Assembly (NCBI RefSeq): GCF_006715485.1
Contig: NZ_VFNH01000001.1
Location: 1,116,001 to 1,180,000 of the forward strand
Length of the DNA: 64,000 nt
Source: Herbaspirillum sp. SJZ107
Lineage (GTDB): Bacteria > Pseudomonadota > Gammaproteobacteria > Burkholderiales > Burkholderiaceae_D
Reading direction: 5' to 3'
Numbering within the stretch: position 1 is the first letter of the stretch; every line of letters begins with the position of its first letter. Both the position numbers and the translations under genes were made by a program. Below, piece by piece: positions 47,321 to 56,830 of the stretch. The notes under the pieces were generated by a model that saw nothing but the letters and a program-made list of their open reading frames with translations, ran no database searches and was not told where the DNA came from.

Positions 47321-48460
47321 ATGAGCACTCCAGCCGCAAGCAGGATCCACGGGCTCGATACCCTGCGCGCACTCGCGGTCACGCTGGTCGTGCTGCACCA
47401 TTACGTGCTGTTCGTCAGCGACGCCCCGACCTTCGGCTGGGTCGGCGAGATCGGCTGGGCCGGGGTCGATTTGTTCTTTGCGCTGTCCGGCTACCTGATC
47501 GGCAACCAGATCTTCGCCGGCCTGCGCGACCCGAACGGCTTTTCGCTGCGCCACTTCTATGCGCGGCGCCTGCTGCGCACGCTGCCGAATTTCTGGGTGG
47601 TGCTCGCCCTGTACGCACTGTGGCCAGCCTTCCGCGGCGACGCGCCGCTGCTGCCGCTGTGGCGCTACCTCACATTTACCCAGAACATTCATCTGGAGCC
47701 GGGGACGGCGTTCTCGCATGCCTGGTCGCTCTGCATCGAGGAACAGTTCTATATGCTGCTGCCGGCGCTGGCACTGCTGGCGACCGTGATCCGGGCGCCG
47801 CTGCGCTGGGCCTGGCTCGCGATCGGCGCCGCCTTCCTGGTGGGGATGGCGGTGCGCTGGCAGGTCTGGCTGGACGGCATGACCGGCAAGGCCTGGCTGC
47901 ACCACTATTATAAATACATCTATTACGCCAGCTGGTGCCGCTTCGACGAGCTGCTGGCCGGGGTAGCGCTGGCGCTGCTGAAGAACGGGCACCGGGCACT
48001 CTGGATTCGCGTGATGCGTCACGGAAATTATCTGCTGGCAGCTGGCGGTGTGGTCACGGCGCTGGCAGTGGTGCTGTTCCTGCACGACCACTACGGCCTC
48101 GGCGTGACCGTGTTCGGCTATCCGCTGCTGGCGCTCGGCTTCTCGCTGCTGACCCTGGCGGCGCTGGCGCCCGGATCGCTGCTGCACCGCCTGCGGGTGC
48201 CGGGCGCGGCCAGCCTGGCGCTGTGGTCGTACGCGGTCTATCTGGTACACAAGCAGGTATGTGTCATGGTGGCGGCGTGCCTGGCGCGGATGGGCTACGG
48301 CGCCGAGGACCCGATCACGATCGGCCTGTCGCTGGCAGCCTCGCTGCTGGCCGGCTGGCTGCTGTACCGCTTGGTGGAGACCCCGTTCATGGCCTTGCGC
48401 GCCCGCCTGGTGCCGGCCAATGGGCGGGCACCGGCGGCACCGCTCGGCAACCTTCGATGA
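47321..48460 (+). CDS. Acyltransferase family 3 (OafA-like) membrane protein
   Basis: This 379-residue protein begins IHGLDTLRALAVTLVVLHHY, the family's R-x10-H signature, followed by GVDLFFALSGYLIG and SLCIEEQFYMLLPAL (the conserved E-x-F-Y). About ten membrane helices are present. It O-acylates an envelope polysaccharide or similar glycan. It is convergent with another acyltransferase gene. Confidence 0.87.
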   Translation: MSTPAASRIHGLDTLRALAVTLVVLHHYVLFVSDAPTFGWVGEIGWAGVDLFFALSGYLIGNQIFAGLRDPNGFSLRHFYARRLLRTLPNFWVVLALYALWPAFRGDAPLLPLWRYLTFTQNIHLEPGTAFSHAWSLCIEEQFYMLLPALALLATVIRAPLRWAWLAIGAAFLVGMAVRWQVWLDGMTGKAWLHHYYKYIYYASWCRFDELLAGVALALLKNGHRALWIRVMRHGNYLLAAGGVVTALAVVLFLHDHYGLGVTVFGYPLLALGFSLLTLAALAPGSLLHRLRVPGAASLALWSYAVYLVHKQVCVMVAACLARMGYGAEDPITIGLSLAASLLAGWLLYRLVETPFMALRARLVPANGRAPAAPLGNLR

Positions 48461-48518
48461 CCGCAGCCGGCGCCATGTTCGCCGACAGCGGTCGAGAAGT
48501 GCCCCGGTGTTGTGTGCC

Positions 48519-49652
48519 TCAGGTCAGGGTGGCGCTTTCATGTTGCGGAATAACGGTAGCCGGGTAGCGCGCGGCCGAGGAGGCGTTGATGAATTTCGCG
48601 CGCAGGATTCGGTTCAGTGGTTCCTCGATGTACTTGAAGCAGAGGCATGCCAGACCTGTGGTAAGGATGAAATACAAGCCAAAGTAGAGGTTCGGCTGAC
48701 TGATGGCAAACGATGAACGCCCGAAAACCTCATCGAGAATCATCCATACCGGCCAGTGCAGGATGTAGACCGAAAAGCTGGCCTTCCCCAACTTGACCAA
48801 TGGCTCGCAAGAGAGGATCTTTGCGATCGGCCCTTGTCCGCATGCAAGCGCGCAGATGAACAGCGCGACCAATGGGGCGAAGGTAGCTCTCGCATACCAT
48901 CGGTCGTCGAGCGGGAGCAACATGAGGAGGACCAGAGCCCCCGCCGACAACGCCGTTACCCAGGATGCCGAGCGGTCGAACGCCCGGGTGTCGCGGCGCT
49001 TCCATATCAGCCCGGCGGCCACCCCGGTCAGAAATTCGGGAAGCCGGATCAGCGGTATGTAACCCCATAGATCCCCAGCAGCAAGCTCGACTATCGTCTG
49101 AGTGAATACCGAGAGCGCACCGATGCCGCAGCATACGCCGGCAAACACGGCCAGCCGGATTGTCGACAGTTTCGACAGCCTCACGCAAACGGCAGGGAAA
49201 AGCAGGTAGAAGAACGCCTCTGCAGACAAGGACCATCCCGGCGGGTTCCATATTCCCCAGGAGGTACCGAGCGAATTGAACCATGACTGGATCAACGCAA
49301 AAGACAAAATACCGCTGGCCAGTTGCTGCCATGCCGGCTCGGTTGACCGCATCAACACGACCGGGGCCATCAACATCATGCCGACGACATAAACGGGATA
49401 GAGACGCGCCACGCGAGCGGCCCAGAATGCCGGCCTGATGCCGCGAAATTTACCCGCGCCGGCGTCATAGCTGTAGACCAGAATGAAGCCGGAGAGAACG
49501 AAAAAGATCACCACGCCGAAGCCGCCATGATCGACAAGAGCTCTAACCCAGGCATTGCCCGATTTCGAAAAATGGAATGCGACCACCGATGCTGCGGCAA
49601 AATACCGCAGGCCTGTCAAAGCCAGGATCTGGCCGCCGTGTTGAATGGACAT
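48519..49652 (-). CDS. Acyltransferase family 3 membrane protein, AT-richer than its surroundings
   Basis: This 377-residue protein has LTGLRYFAAASVVAFHFSKS (R-x10-H pattern), GVVIFFVLSGFILVYSY and WSLSAEAFFYLLFP. Base composition and codon use are visibly less GC-biased than in neighbouring genes, and the upstream 100 bp are AT-rich. This suggests recent acquisition. It is distinct from the convergent acyltransferase at 47321-48460 and is not a simple duplicate. No good ribosome site precedes the ATG. Confidence 0.87.
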   Translation of the reverse strand: MSIQHGGQILALTGLRYFAAASVVAFHFSKSGNAWVRALVDHGGFGVVIFFVLSGFILVYSYDAGAGKFRGIRPAFWAARVARLYPVYVVGMMLMAPVVLMRSTEPAWQQLASGILSFALIQSWFNSLGTSWGIWNPPGWSLSAEAFFYLLFPAVCVRLSKLSTIRLAVFAGVCCGIGALSVFTQTIVELAAGDLWGYIPLIRLPEFLTGVAAGLIWKRRDTRAFDRSASWVTALSAGALVLLMLLPLDDRWYARATFAPLVALFICALACGQGPIAKILSCEPLVKLGKASFSVYILHWPVWMILDEVFGRSSFAISQPNLYFGLYFILTTGLACLCFKYIEEPLNRILRAKFINASSAARYPATVIPQHESATLT

Positions 49653-49819
49653 AGTTAGATTCTAATTGGAAATATTTCTCCAATTTACTTTCTAACAATG
49701 TTTTATGAACCTAGCGTAGTTACTAGGAGACATCAACTATCTTTGCATGCTTGCAACAAAGATAACGCTGCGTGCAAGGCCTGGACGTTGGCCTATACGC
49801 GAGCTGGGCGGCTTTGCGC

Positions 49820-50314
49820 TCAGCGCGCCTCGATGATCCGGTCGTCGATGACGTCGAAGGCAGCCGGCATGTCCGACAGGAAGGCAGTCAGGTGGGCCAC
49901 CCGCATCGACGGGTCGTAGCCGTCGGTGGACGCGATCGCGGCGCGCAGGCCGGGCAGGGCTTCCGGGGTATAAGGGCTGGCGTAGGCCTCGAGCAGCATT
50001 GCCACCAGATCGGTGGGGTTGGCGCCGGCACCGCCGCCGCGGCGCAGGCGTGCGTGGATGATGCCCAGCAGGGTGCGCTGCATGCGCGGCGTCGGGTGTT
50101 CGATGTGGGCAAAGGCGGCCGGGGTGTTGGCGATGGCCTCGCAGATGGTGCGTTCGATGGCGTCCGGCTTCAGGTCGGACGGGATGTCGAACCAGGCCTT
50201 GTCCCAGCGCGTGCGCGCGTACTGGTGCCCGGGAGGAAAGGCGTCGAGCGACTCCAGGCCGAGCGCGCGGCTGGCGCGGGAGAGCAGGGTGGAGAGGGTG
50301 TCGAGCAGGGGCAT
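49820..50314 (-). CDS. Hypothetical protein
   Basis: This 164-residue soluble-looking protein of unknown family begins MPLLDTLSTLLSRASRALGL. It has a conserved-looking centre (FDIPSDLKPDAIERTICEAI, RTLLGIIHARLRR) and a C-terminal DVIDDRIIEAR. A GTG at 50359 would add 15 residues; neither start has a clear ribosome site. The 49,653-49,819 gap upstream of the AT-rich acyltransferase holds no gene I can support. Confidence 0.6.
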   Translation of the reverse strand: MPLLDTLSTLLSRASRALGLESLDAFPPGHQYARTRWDKAWFDIPSDLKPDAIERTICEAIANTPAAFAHIEHPTPRMQRTLLGIIHARLRRGGGAGANPTDLVAMLLEAYASPYTPEALPGLRAAIASTDGYDPSMRVAHLTAFLSDMPAAFDVIDDRIIEAR

Positions 50315-50365
50315 GGCGCGGGTCGGAAAAGCGAATACCGCTAGTGTAGCCGAAGTCACAAGCGC

Positions 50366-50390
50366 GTCGCCCTGCGAAGGCCGGGGCGAC
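50366..50390. repeat. REP-like palindrome, second copy
   Basis: GTCGCC...GGCGAC enclose the same CCTGCGAAGG core as the element at 10077-10104. It lies in a short intergenic gap like the first copy. Confidence 0.5.
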
Positions 50391-50438
50391 GTTCAGAGGC
50401 TGACGGGAAAGAACAAGCTTGCTCTTCTCAACGGCGCG

Positions 50439-51311
50439 TCAAGCCGCAAACCGCCCGGCGCGGAAATCCTCCACCGCCTGGAACACTTCCGCCTGCGTAT
50501 TCATCACGAACGGCCCATACTGCGCGATCGGCTCGTTCAGCGGCCGCCCGGCAATCAGCAGCAGCCGGCTCGGCGTCGCCGCCTTGATGCGCACGCCGTC
50601 GGCGCCTTGGGCGTTGTCGAGGATCGCCATGCGCGTCTGCGGCACACCCTTGCCCCCGACCACGGCTTCACCGCGGAACACGTAGATGAAGGCGTTGTGC
50701 CCGGCCGGCAGCGGCAGGTCGAGCGTGACGCCCGCCGGCAGTTCGATGTCCAGGTACAGGGGCAGGGTGCCGTCGCGCTGGACGGCGCCGGTCACGCCGT
50801 GCGTCTCGCCGGCGATCACCTGCACCACGGCGCCGGACGGCAGCGTGAAGCGCGGCACCGCTTCGGTCGGGATGTCGCGGTACCAGGGCGCGCTCATCTT
50901 GTCCTTGGCGGGCAGGTTGAGCCACAGCTGGAAGCCTTCCATCAAGCCTTCTTCCTGCTCCGGCATTTCGGAGTGGATCACGCCGCGGCCCGCGGTCATC
51001 CACTGCACGCCGCCGTTGGTCACCAGGCCTTCGTTGCCGGCGCTGTCGCGGTGGCGCATGCGCCCGGTCAGCATGTAGGTGACCGTTTCGAAACCGCGGT
51101 GCGGATGCTCGGGGAAGCCGGCGATGTAGTCGCCGGCCTTGTCGCTGCCGAAGGCATCCAGCATCAGGAAGGGATCGAGGCGGCGCTGCAGCGGCTGGGT
51201 CAGCACACGGTTGATCTTGACACCGGCGCCGTCCATCACGAACTGGCCGCCGAGCACGCGCTCGACGCCGCGGCTCTTCGCCACTGTCTGCTCCTGGATC
51301 TGCTCAGTCAT
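50439..51311 (-). CDS. Pirin-family cupin protein
   Basis: This 290-residue bicupin has the pirin iron ligands in FPEHPHRGFETVTYMLTG (two His), with another His and Glu in GVIHSEMPEQ. Bacterial pirins can oxidise quercetin or act as redox-sensing co-regulators. The ATG at 51311 has GGGAGAATGAAC upstream; the ATG at 51317 is too close to the ribosome site. It lies 34 bp after azoR in the same direction. Confidence 0.88.
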   Translation of the reverse strand: MTEQIQEQTVAKSRGVERVLGGQFVMDGAGVKINRVLTQPLQRRLDPFLMLDAFGSDKAGDYIAGFPEHPHRGFETVTYMLTGRMRHRDSAGNEGLVTNGGVQWMTAGRGVIHSEMPEQEEGLMEGFQLWLNLPAKDKMSAPWYRDIPTEAVPRFTLPSGAVVQVIAGETHGVTGAVQRDGTLPLYLDIELPAGVTLDLPLPAGHNAFIYVFRGEAVVGGKGVPQTRMAILDNAQGADGVRIKAATPSRLLLIAGRPLNEPIAQYGPFVMNTQAEVFQAVEDFRAGRFAA

Positions 51312-51345
51312 GTTCATTCTCCCGTGGTCCGACCCGATGTGTGAC

Positions 51346-51939
51346 TTAGGCCAGTGCGGCGACCGCAGCGTCGGCTTCGGCCTGGCCCTTGGCGGCCGCT
51401 TCCGGACCCATCGCCAGGCCGGCCGAGTAGATGAACTCGTTCTCGGTCATGCCCAGGAAGTTCAGCAGCATGCGGATCTGCGGCACTTGCGGATCGGCGT
51501 CGGCCGGGTAGATGCCGCCGCGTGCGGTCGCAACGTAGACCTTCTTGTTCTTCAGCAGGCCTTCCGGACCGGTCTCGGTGTAGCGGAAGGTGACGCCGGC
51601 GCGGGCGACCGCGTCGAACCAGGCCTTCAGCTGGATCGGCATGCTGAAGTTGTACATCGGCGCGCCGATGACGATGACGTCGGCGGCCTGGGCTTCAGCG
51701 ATCAGGGCGTCGTCCTGGGCCACGCGTGCGGCCTGCTCGGCGCTGCGCTGGTCGGCCGGGGTGAACAGGGCGCCGAGGGCGGCACCGTCCAGCACCGGAT
51801 GCGGATTGGCGCCGAGGTCGCGCACGGTCACTTGCGCGGACGGGTTGGCGGCGGTCAGGCGGGCGACGATGTTGCTGGCCACGCGGGTCGATTCCGATGC
51901 CGCGCCGCGTACGCTCGAATTAATTTGCAGAATCTTCAT
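51346..51939 (-). CDS. azoR: FMN-dependent NADH:quinone oxidoreductase/azoreductase
   Basis: This 197-residue flavodoxin-like AzoR has the FMN phosphate site [28 protein letters not shown] and TARGGIYP. It reduces quinones by two electrons and cleaves azo bonds, protecting against electrophilic quinones. It is divergent from a LysR gene and upstream of pirin, the common layout of a LysR-controlled quinone-response unit. Confidence 0.93.
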   Translation of the reverse strand: MKILQINSSVRGAASESTRVASNIVARLTAANPSAQVTVRDLGANPHPVLDGAALGALFTPADQRSAEQAARVAQDDALIAEAQAADVIVIGAPMYNFSMPIQLKAWFDAVARAGVTFRYTETGPEGLLKNKKVYVATARGGIYPADADPQVPQIRMLLNFLGMTENEFIYSAGLAMGPEAAAKGQAEADAAVAALA

Positions 51940-51994
51940 GCTGTCTTCCTTTAGTCTGGATGGGTGGGGTGTTGCAGTGTAGAGACTGTAACCG

Positions 51995-52005
51995 TTCCAC
52001 TGGAA
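51995..52005. promoter_or_regulatory. Candidate LysR operator between azoR and its regulator
   Basis: The perfect dyad TTCCA-C-TGGAA lies centrally in the 123-bp divergent gap, extended on one side by GTGTGGAAG. A LysR protein encoded next door often binds such a dyad, but this is assigned from position and symmetry only. Confidence 0.4.
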
Positions 52006-52062
52006 GTGTGGAAGACGATAGAATGGATAACATTATTCACGCGATGGAACAATGGTTTGCCC

Positions 52063-52965
52063 ATGGAACCGAACGACTTGCTGCTGTTTGCCCGCATCGT
52101 CGAAGCCGGCAGCTTCAGCCTGGCGGCCCAGCGTCTCGACCTGCCCAAGTCGACGGTCTCGCGCCGCATTTCGCTGCTCGAGGCCAGCCTGGGCGAGCGC
52201 CTGCTGCAGCGGACCACGCGCAAGCTGATGCTGACCGAATTCGGCACCAGCCTGCTCGAGCATGCGCGCAAGGTGGCCGACGAGGTCGAGGCGGCCGGCG
52301 CCCTGGCCCAGCACCGCCAGGCCGCGCCCAGCGGCAAGCTGCGCATTTCGGTGCCCCACGATTTCGCCAACGTCGGCATGACGGAGTTGATCGCGCGCTT
52401 CGCCGAGCGCTATCCGGCGGTGTCGCTGGAACTGGACCTGTCGCCACGCCGGGTCGACCTGGTGGCCGAAGGCTTCGACATCGCGATCCGCATGGGCGAC
52501 CTGCCCGAGGATTCGACGCTGGCCGCGCGCCGCGTGGCGCTGGAGCGCATGGGCCTGTATGCGGCGCCGTCGTACATCGCGCGCCGCGGCCTGCCGGAAC
52601 ACCCGGACGACCTGCTGCAGCACGACCTGCTGTGCATCCTCAGCCGCAGCGGCGGCCCGGTGCCCTGGGTGCTCCATCGCGGCAAGGTCGAGTGGAAACG
52701 CGAACTGCGCGCGCGCCTGACCGCCAATTCGCCCGAGCTGCTGGCGCGCATCGCCTCGAGCGGCATGGGCATCGCGGCCAGTTCCGATCTGTTCGTCGCG
52801 TCCTACCTGCAGAAGGGCGAACTGGTGCGCGTGCTGCCGGAGTGGGAGATGCCGACCGCGACCGGCTGGGCGGTGTTCCCGGGACGGCGCCTGATGCCGG
52901 CCAAGACCCGCGTGTTCCTCGACATGATGGAAGAGATGTTCTGCAAGGCGCAGGCGGGGAAATGA
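52063..52965 (+). CDS. LysR-family transcriptional regulator
   Basis: This 300-residue protein has an N-terminal winged helix (LLFARIVEAGSFSLAAQRLD, PKSTVSRRISLLEASLGERL) and a periplasmic-binding-like effector domain (about 90-295). It probably controls the divergent azoR-pirin pair. Its TGA overlaps the ATG of the response regulator gene (ATGA), an unusual coupling of a LysR gene to a two-component system. Confidence 0.9.
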   Translation: MEPNDLLLFARIVEAGSFSLAAQRLDLPKSTVSRRISLLEASLGERLLQRTTRKLMLTEFGTSLLEHARKVADEVEAAGALAQHRQAAPSGKLRISVPHDFANVGMTELIARFAERYPAVSLELDLSPRRVDLVAEGFDIAIRMGDLPEDSTLAARRVALERMGLYAAPSYIARRGLPEHPDDLLQHDLLCILSRSGGPVPWVLHRGKVEWKRELRARLTANSPELLARIASSGMGIAASSDLFVASYLQKGELVRVLPEWEMPTATGWAVFPGRRLMPAKTRVFLDMMEEMFCKAQAGK

Positions 52966-53656
52966 GACGCGGGCCTTTGCGGGTGCTGGTGGTGGAAGAC
53001 CACGCGGCGATCGCGCGCCAGATCGTCGACTTCCTCGAGGGCCTGCACTGGGAAGCCGACCATGCCGCCGCCGGCGCGCTCGCCATCGAACTGGCCACGC
53101 GCGAGACCTACGACGTGGTCCTGCTCGACCTGAACCTGCCCGACATCGACGGCATCGCCGTATGCCGGGCGATCAAGGCGGGCGCGCCGCGCAACGTGCC
53201 GGTGCTGATGCTGACCGCGCGCGACGCTTTCGAGGACAAGGCGCGCGGTTTCCACGGCGGCGCCGACGACTATCTCACCAAACCGTTCGACCTGCGCGAA
53301 CTGGCGCTGCGCTGCGAAGCGCTGGCCCGGCGCGGGCAGCTGCACCAGGATCGGGAAATCCGGGTCGGGTCGCTGACGCTGCGGGTGCGCGAGCGGTGCG
53401 CGCTGGTGGACGGTGCGCCGGCTTCACGCTGCTGCTGGCACTGTGCGAGGCCAGCCCGCGGGCGGTGTCGCGCTCGGCGCTGCTGCATGCGCTGTGGGGT
53501 GCGCAGCCGCCAGACAGCGATGCCCTCAAGTCGCACGTGTATGCGCTGCGCAAGGCGCTGGAAAAAGCCGGGGCGGCGGACCTGATCGCGACCATTCCGC
53601 AGCTCGGTTATCGTTTGCAGGCGCAGCTGCAGGCACCGCCCGAAGCCGATGTCTAG
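52962..53656 (+). pseudogene. OmpR-family response regulator, frameshifted
   Basis: The receiver domain is intact in the first frame (LRVLVVEDHAAIA; phospho-Asp in VVLLDLNLPDIDG; LTARD; YLTKPF). The winged-helix domain (FTLLLALCEASPRAVSRSAL...DALKSHVYALRKALEKAGA) lies in another frame. The switch is near 53414-53420, after VDGAP. Restoring the frame needs 1 mod 3 extra bases, and 19 would also restore the usual xxLTPT segment before GF. As it stands, translation gives a 207-residue protein with a scrambled C-terminus ending at 53585. The kinase gene overlaps its 3' end by 8 nt. Confidence 0.8.
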
Positions 53657-54866
53657 ATCGATCCGCCATGGATGGTTCGCCGCGCTGGCCGGCTTCACGC
53701 TGCTGATCTGCGTCTGCTATACCGGGCTGGCGCTGATTGTTGCCTACGTCACCGAGGACATGCTGATCGACCGCCTGATGGCGCGCGAAGCGGCCGCCGT
53801 CGAGGCCCGCGCGCGGCAGGGCGGCGGCGTGGTCGCGGGCGAGGGCTGGATCCGCGCCTACCGCGACCCGTCTGCGCTGCCGCCCGCGGTGCGCGCCGCA
53901 GCCGCTGCCGGCCGGCAGCGCGCCGAAGTGTTTGCCGGCGGCGGGCGCCATTATCACCTGCGCACCCTCGACCTGCCGGGTGCCGGCGCCGGCGCGCCGC
54001 AGCGCCTGTACCTGGTGGCCGACGCCGGGCCGCTGCTGGTGGTGTCGGCCGTGGTGCGGGACGTCGGCGCGGTGCTGGCGGCGGTGGCGCTGGGGCTGAC
54101 CGGGCTGGCGCTGCTGCTGGCCTGGTGGCTGTCGCGCCGGCTGGTGGCGCCGCTGCTGGCGCTGGCCGATGCGGTGCGCGGCCTGAAGCCGGGCGAGGCC
54201 GTCGCCTTCGACGCCAGCCGCCGCCGCGACGAGATCGGTTACCTGGCAGAGCGGCTCGGTACCGCGCTGTCCGAGCTGCATGCGGCGCTGGCGCGCGAAC
54301 ATGCGTTCACGCGCGACGCCGGCCATGAACTGCGCACGCCGCTGACCGTCATGCGCAACACCCTGGCCGGGGCGCAGCCCGACGTGCACGCCGTGGCCCA
54401 GCTGCGCACCCAGGTCGACGCGATGGCCGCCACGGTGGACGTCCTGTTTGCATTGGCACGCGCCGAACACGTCGCCGCCGAGACCTTCGACCTGCGTGCC
54501 CCCATCGAAGACACCTTGTTGAAGCTGCTGGACGCGCAGGCCTTCGATGCCGGACGGCTGGCGCTCGACCTGCCGGACCGCCTGCCTGTCAGCGGCAACC
54601 GCTACCTCGCCCTGCTGCTGATCGAAAACTGCCTCGGCAATGCGCTCTTTCACGGCGGCCCCGGCACCCGGCTGGCGCTGTCGTTCGCAGACGGCGTGCT
54701 GGCCATCGCCAACAGCGTCGATCCGGCCCGGCGCCGGGAAACCCAGGGCTTCCTGCACGGCCAGAACCTGCTGCGCCGGGCCGCCGCGGCAATGGACTGG
54801 GACCTGCGCTTCGAGGCCGGCACGGCCAGCTACCGCGTCGAGCTGGTGCCGCTGCGCCCGCGCTGA
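53649..54866 (+). CDS. Sensor histidine kinase partner of the broken regulator
   Basis: This 405-residue protein has two membrane helices (about 10-34 and 137-160) flanking a 100-residue periplasmic sensor. A HAMP-like linker and the H-box FTRDAGHELRTPLTVMRN follow. The N-box ENCLGNALFHG is present, but the G-boxes are degenerate (LAIANSVDPARRRETQGF). It is otherwise full-length. The stimulus is unknown. Confidence 0.87.
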   Translation: MSRSIRHGWFAALAGFTLLICVCYTGLALIVAYVTEDMLIDRLMAREAAAVEARARQGGGVVAGEGWIRAYRDPSALPPAVRAAAAAGRQRAEVFAGGGRHYHLRTLDLPGAGAGAPQRLYLVADAGPLLVVSAVVRDVGAVLAAVALGLTGLALLLAWWLSRRLVAPLLALADAVRGLKPGEAVAFDASRRRDEIGYLAERLGTALSELHAALAREHAFTRDAGHELRTPLTVMRNTLAGAQPDVHAVAQLRTQVDAMAATVDVLFALARAEHVAAETFDLRAPIEDTLLKLLDAQAFDAGRLALDLPDRLPVSGNRYLALLLIENCLGNALFHGGPGTRLALSFADGVLAIANSVDPARRRETQGFLHGQNLLRRAAAAMDWDLRFEAGTASYRVELVPLRPR

Positions 54867-54941
54867 AAGCGGCCGGATTTCACCGCCGCTTCACCGGCGC
54901 GGGCCTATGCTGGCGGTTCCTCCACTTTTCAAGCCTGCCGC

Positions 54942-55829
54942 ATGAAACGCCTGATCGCCGTCCTCATCCTTGCCTGCACCGCCGCGCCGGTCCTGGCGCA
55001 AGTCAAGTCGCTGGTCCACAAGGACGACAAGCGCCGCTACCTGGTCTACACGCCGCCATCGTACGAGGCGCAGCCGCACAAAGCCTTTCCGGTCGTGTTC
55101 AACTTCCACGGCGGCGGCATGACGATGGCCGAGCAGATGCTGTACACGCAGATGAACCGCGCCGCCGACCGCCACGGCTTCATCGTAGTCTACCCGGCCG
55201 GCATCAAGCAGGACTGGAACGTCGGCTTCGGCATGTCCTACCTGGAAGGGACCGACGACATCGGCTTTACCAGAGCGCTGCTGGCCAGGCTGCAGCAGGA
55301 TTACCGGGTCGACCCCGGCCGCGTGTATGCCACCGGACTGTCGCGCGGCGGCTTCTTTGCGCTGCGCATCGCGGCCGAGCTGCCGCAGCTGTTCGCCGCG
55401 GTGGCCTCGGTGGGCGGACCGATGCCCGATGCGGTGATCCGGCATCACGCGCAGCCGGGCAAGGTAGGGGTATTGATCATGCACGGCAGCGCCGACCAGG
55501 TGGTGGCCTACGGCGGCAAGGCCGGCGATTACCTGTCGGCGCAAGCGACTTATGACTACTGGCTGCGGCACAACGGGGGCGCGGGGGCGCCCGCCCGGCG
55601 CCGCATCGATGCCGACCGCGGCGACGGCACCGAGGTGACGTGGCTGGAGCAGCAAGGGGTGGAGGAGAGCCGTGGCCGCCACAGCGTGGCGCTGGCGACG
55701 ATCCGGGACGGCGGCCACACGTGGCCGGGCGCCGACCCGTTCAACGTCGGCCTGCCGATCGGCAAGACCACGCGCGATATCGACGCCAACGAGGCGATCT
55801 GGGATTTCTTCAGCCGGCAGCGCCGCTGA
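54942..55829 (+). CDS. Exported esterase, LpqC/PHB-depolymerase-like
   Basis: This 295-residue alpha/beta hydrolase has a signal peptide ending PVLA. The oxyanion motif is FNFHGGGMT, the nucleophile Ser is in TGLSRGGFF, the Asp in MHGSADQVV and the His in DGGHTWPG. Related enzymes include poly(3-hydroxybutyrate) depolymerases, feruloyl esterases and acetylxylan esterases; substrate cannot be decided. It is convergent with psd. Confidence 0.87.
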   Translation: MKRLIAVLILACTAAPVLAQVKSLVHKDDKRRYLVYTPPSYEAQPHKAFPVVFNFHGGGMTMAEQMLYTQMNRAADRHGFIVVYPAGIKQDWNVGFGMSYLEGTDDIGFTRALLARLQQDYRVDPGRVYATGLSRGGFFALRIAAELPQLFAAVASVGGPMPDAVIRHHAQPGKVGVLIMHGSADQVVAYGGKAGDYLSAQATYDYWLRHNGGAGAPARRRIDADRGDGTEVTWLEQQGVEESRGRHSVALATIRDGGHTWPGADPFNVGLPIGKTTRDIDANEAIWDFFSRQRR

Positions 55830-55835
55830 CTGGAT

Positions 55836-56687
55836 TCATTCAGGCTTGTTGCCCATCACCTCGCCCAGCACCACCTTGCGCTCCGGCGCCCAGTCGGCGT
55901 TGAAATCGATGGTGTTCTGCTGGAACAGCATGACGATGGTCGAGCCCAGCAGGAAGCGGCCCATTTCCTCGCCCTTTTTCAGGACGATGTCCTGGTCTTC
56001 ATAGGTCCACTCGCTGATCTTTTGCGGGCGCTTCGGATTGACCACGCCGTGCCACACGGTGGCCATGCTGCCGACGATGGTGGCGCCGACCAGCACCAGC
56101 ACGAAGGGGCCGTATTCGGCACTGTCGAATACGCACACCACGCGTTCGTTGCGGGCGAACAGGTTCGGCACGCCGCGCGCGGTGGTCGGATTGACCGAGA
56201 ACAGGGCGCCGGGTACGTAGATCATGCGCGTCAGCTTGCCGTCGCAGGGCATGTGCAGGCGGTGGTAGTCCTTCGGCGACAGGTACAGGTTGGCGAAGCT
56301 GCCGTGGCGGAAGTGCGCCGCCAGGCTGGCGTCGCCGCCGACCAGTTCGGTCGTGGTGAAGCGGTGGCCCTTGGCCTGCAGGATGTGGTGGTCGTCGATG
56401 GCGCCGAACTGGCTGATGGCGCCGTCCACCGGGCATACGAAGTCGGCCTGCGCCAGCGGACGCACGCCGGCCTTCAGTGGACGCGTGAAGAATTCGTTGA
56501 AGCTGCTGTAGCTGGCGATGTCCGGATTTTCCGCTTCCGCCATGTTGACCCCGTACTTGCCGACGAACCAGCGGATCAGCCGGGTCGTCATCGAACCGCC
56601 CTTGGCCCCGGCGACGCGGCCGGCAAAGGTGGTGAGGCGCTGCTTCGGCAGCAGGTATTGCGGCAAGACTTTGAAGCGATCGGACAC
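55836..56687 (-). CDS. psd: Phosphatidylserine decarboxylase proenzyme
   Basis: This 283-residue Psd makes phosphatidylethanolamine at the inner membrane. The self-cleavage site LGST (FLLGSTIVM near the C-terminus) gives the pyruvoyl Ser, and the cleavage Asp and His are in CPVDGAIS and YHRLHMPCDG. This is the proteobacterial group I form of the enzyme. It appears monocistronic. Confidence 0.95.
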   Translation of the reverse strand: MSDRFKVLPQYLLPKQRLTTFAGRVAGAKGGSMTTRLIRWFVGKYGVNMAEAENPDIASYSSFNEFFTRPLKAGVRPLAQADFVCPVDGAISQFGAIDDHHILQAKGHRFTTTELVGGDASLAAHFRHGSFANLYLSPKDYHRLHMPCDGKLTRMIYVPGALFSVNPTTARGVPNLFARNERVVCVFDSAEYGPFVLVLVGATIVGSMATVWHGVVNPKRPQKISEWTYEDQDIVLKKGEEMGRFLLGSTIVMLFQQNTIDFNADWAPERKVVLGEVMGNKPE

Positions 56688-56830
56688 GGTAACCCTCGTG
56701 ATGTTGACCAGTCAATTATAACGGGGGCAGTGCACGGGTGGACAGTTTTGGCGCCCGCCGATCGCCGCAACTGACATGCATACCAAATAAATTTCCCTAT
56801 AAGCAACAAACAACAGTTGCTCGAGGCGCA

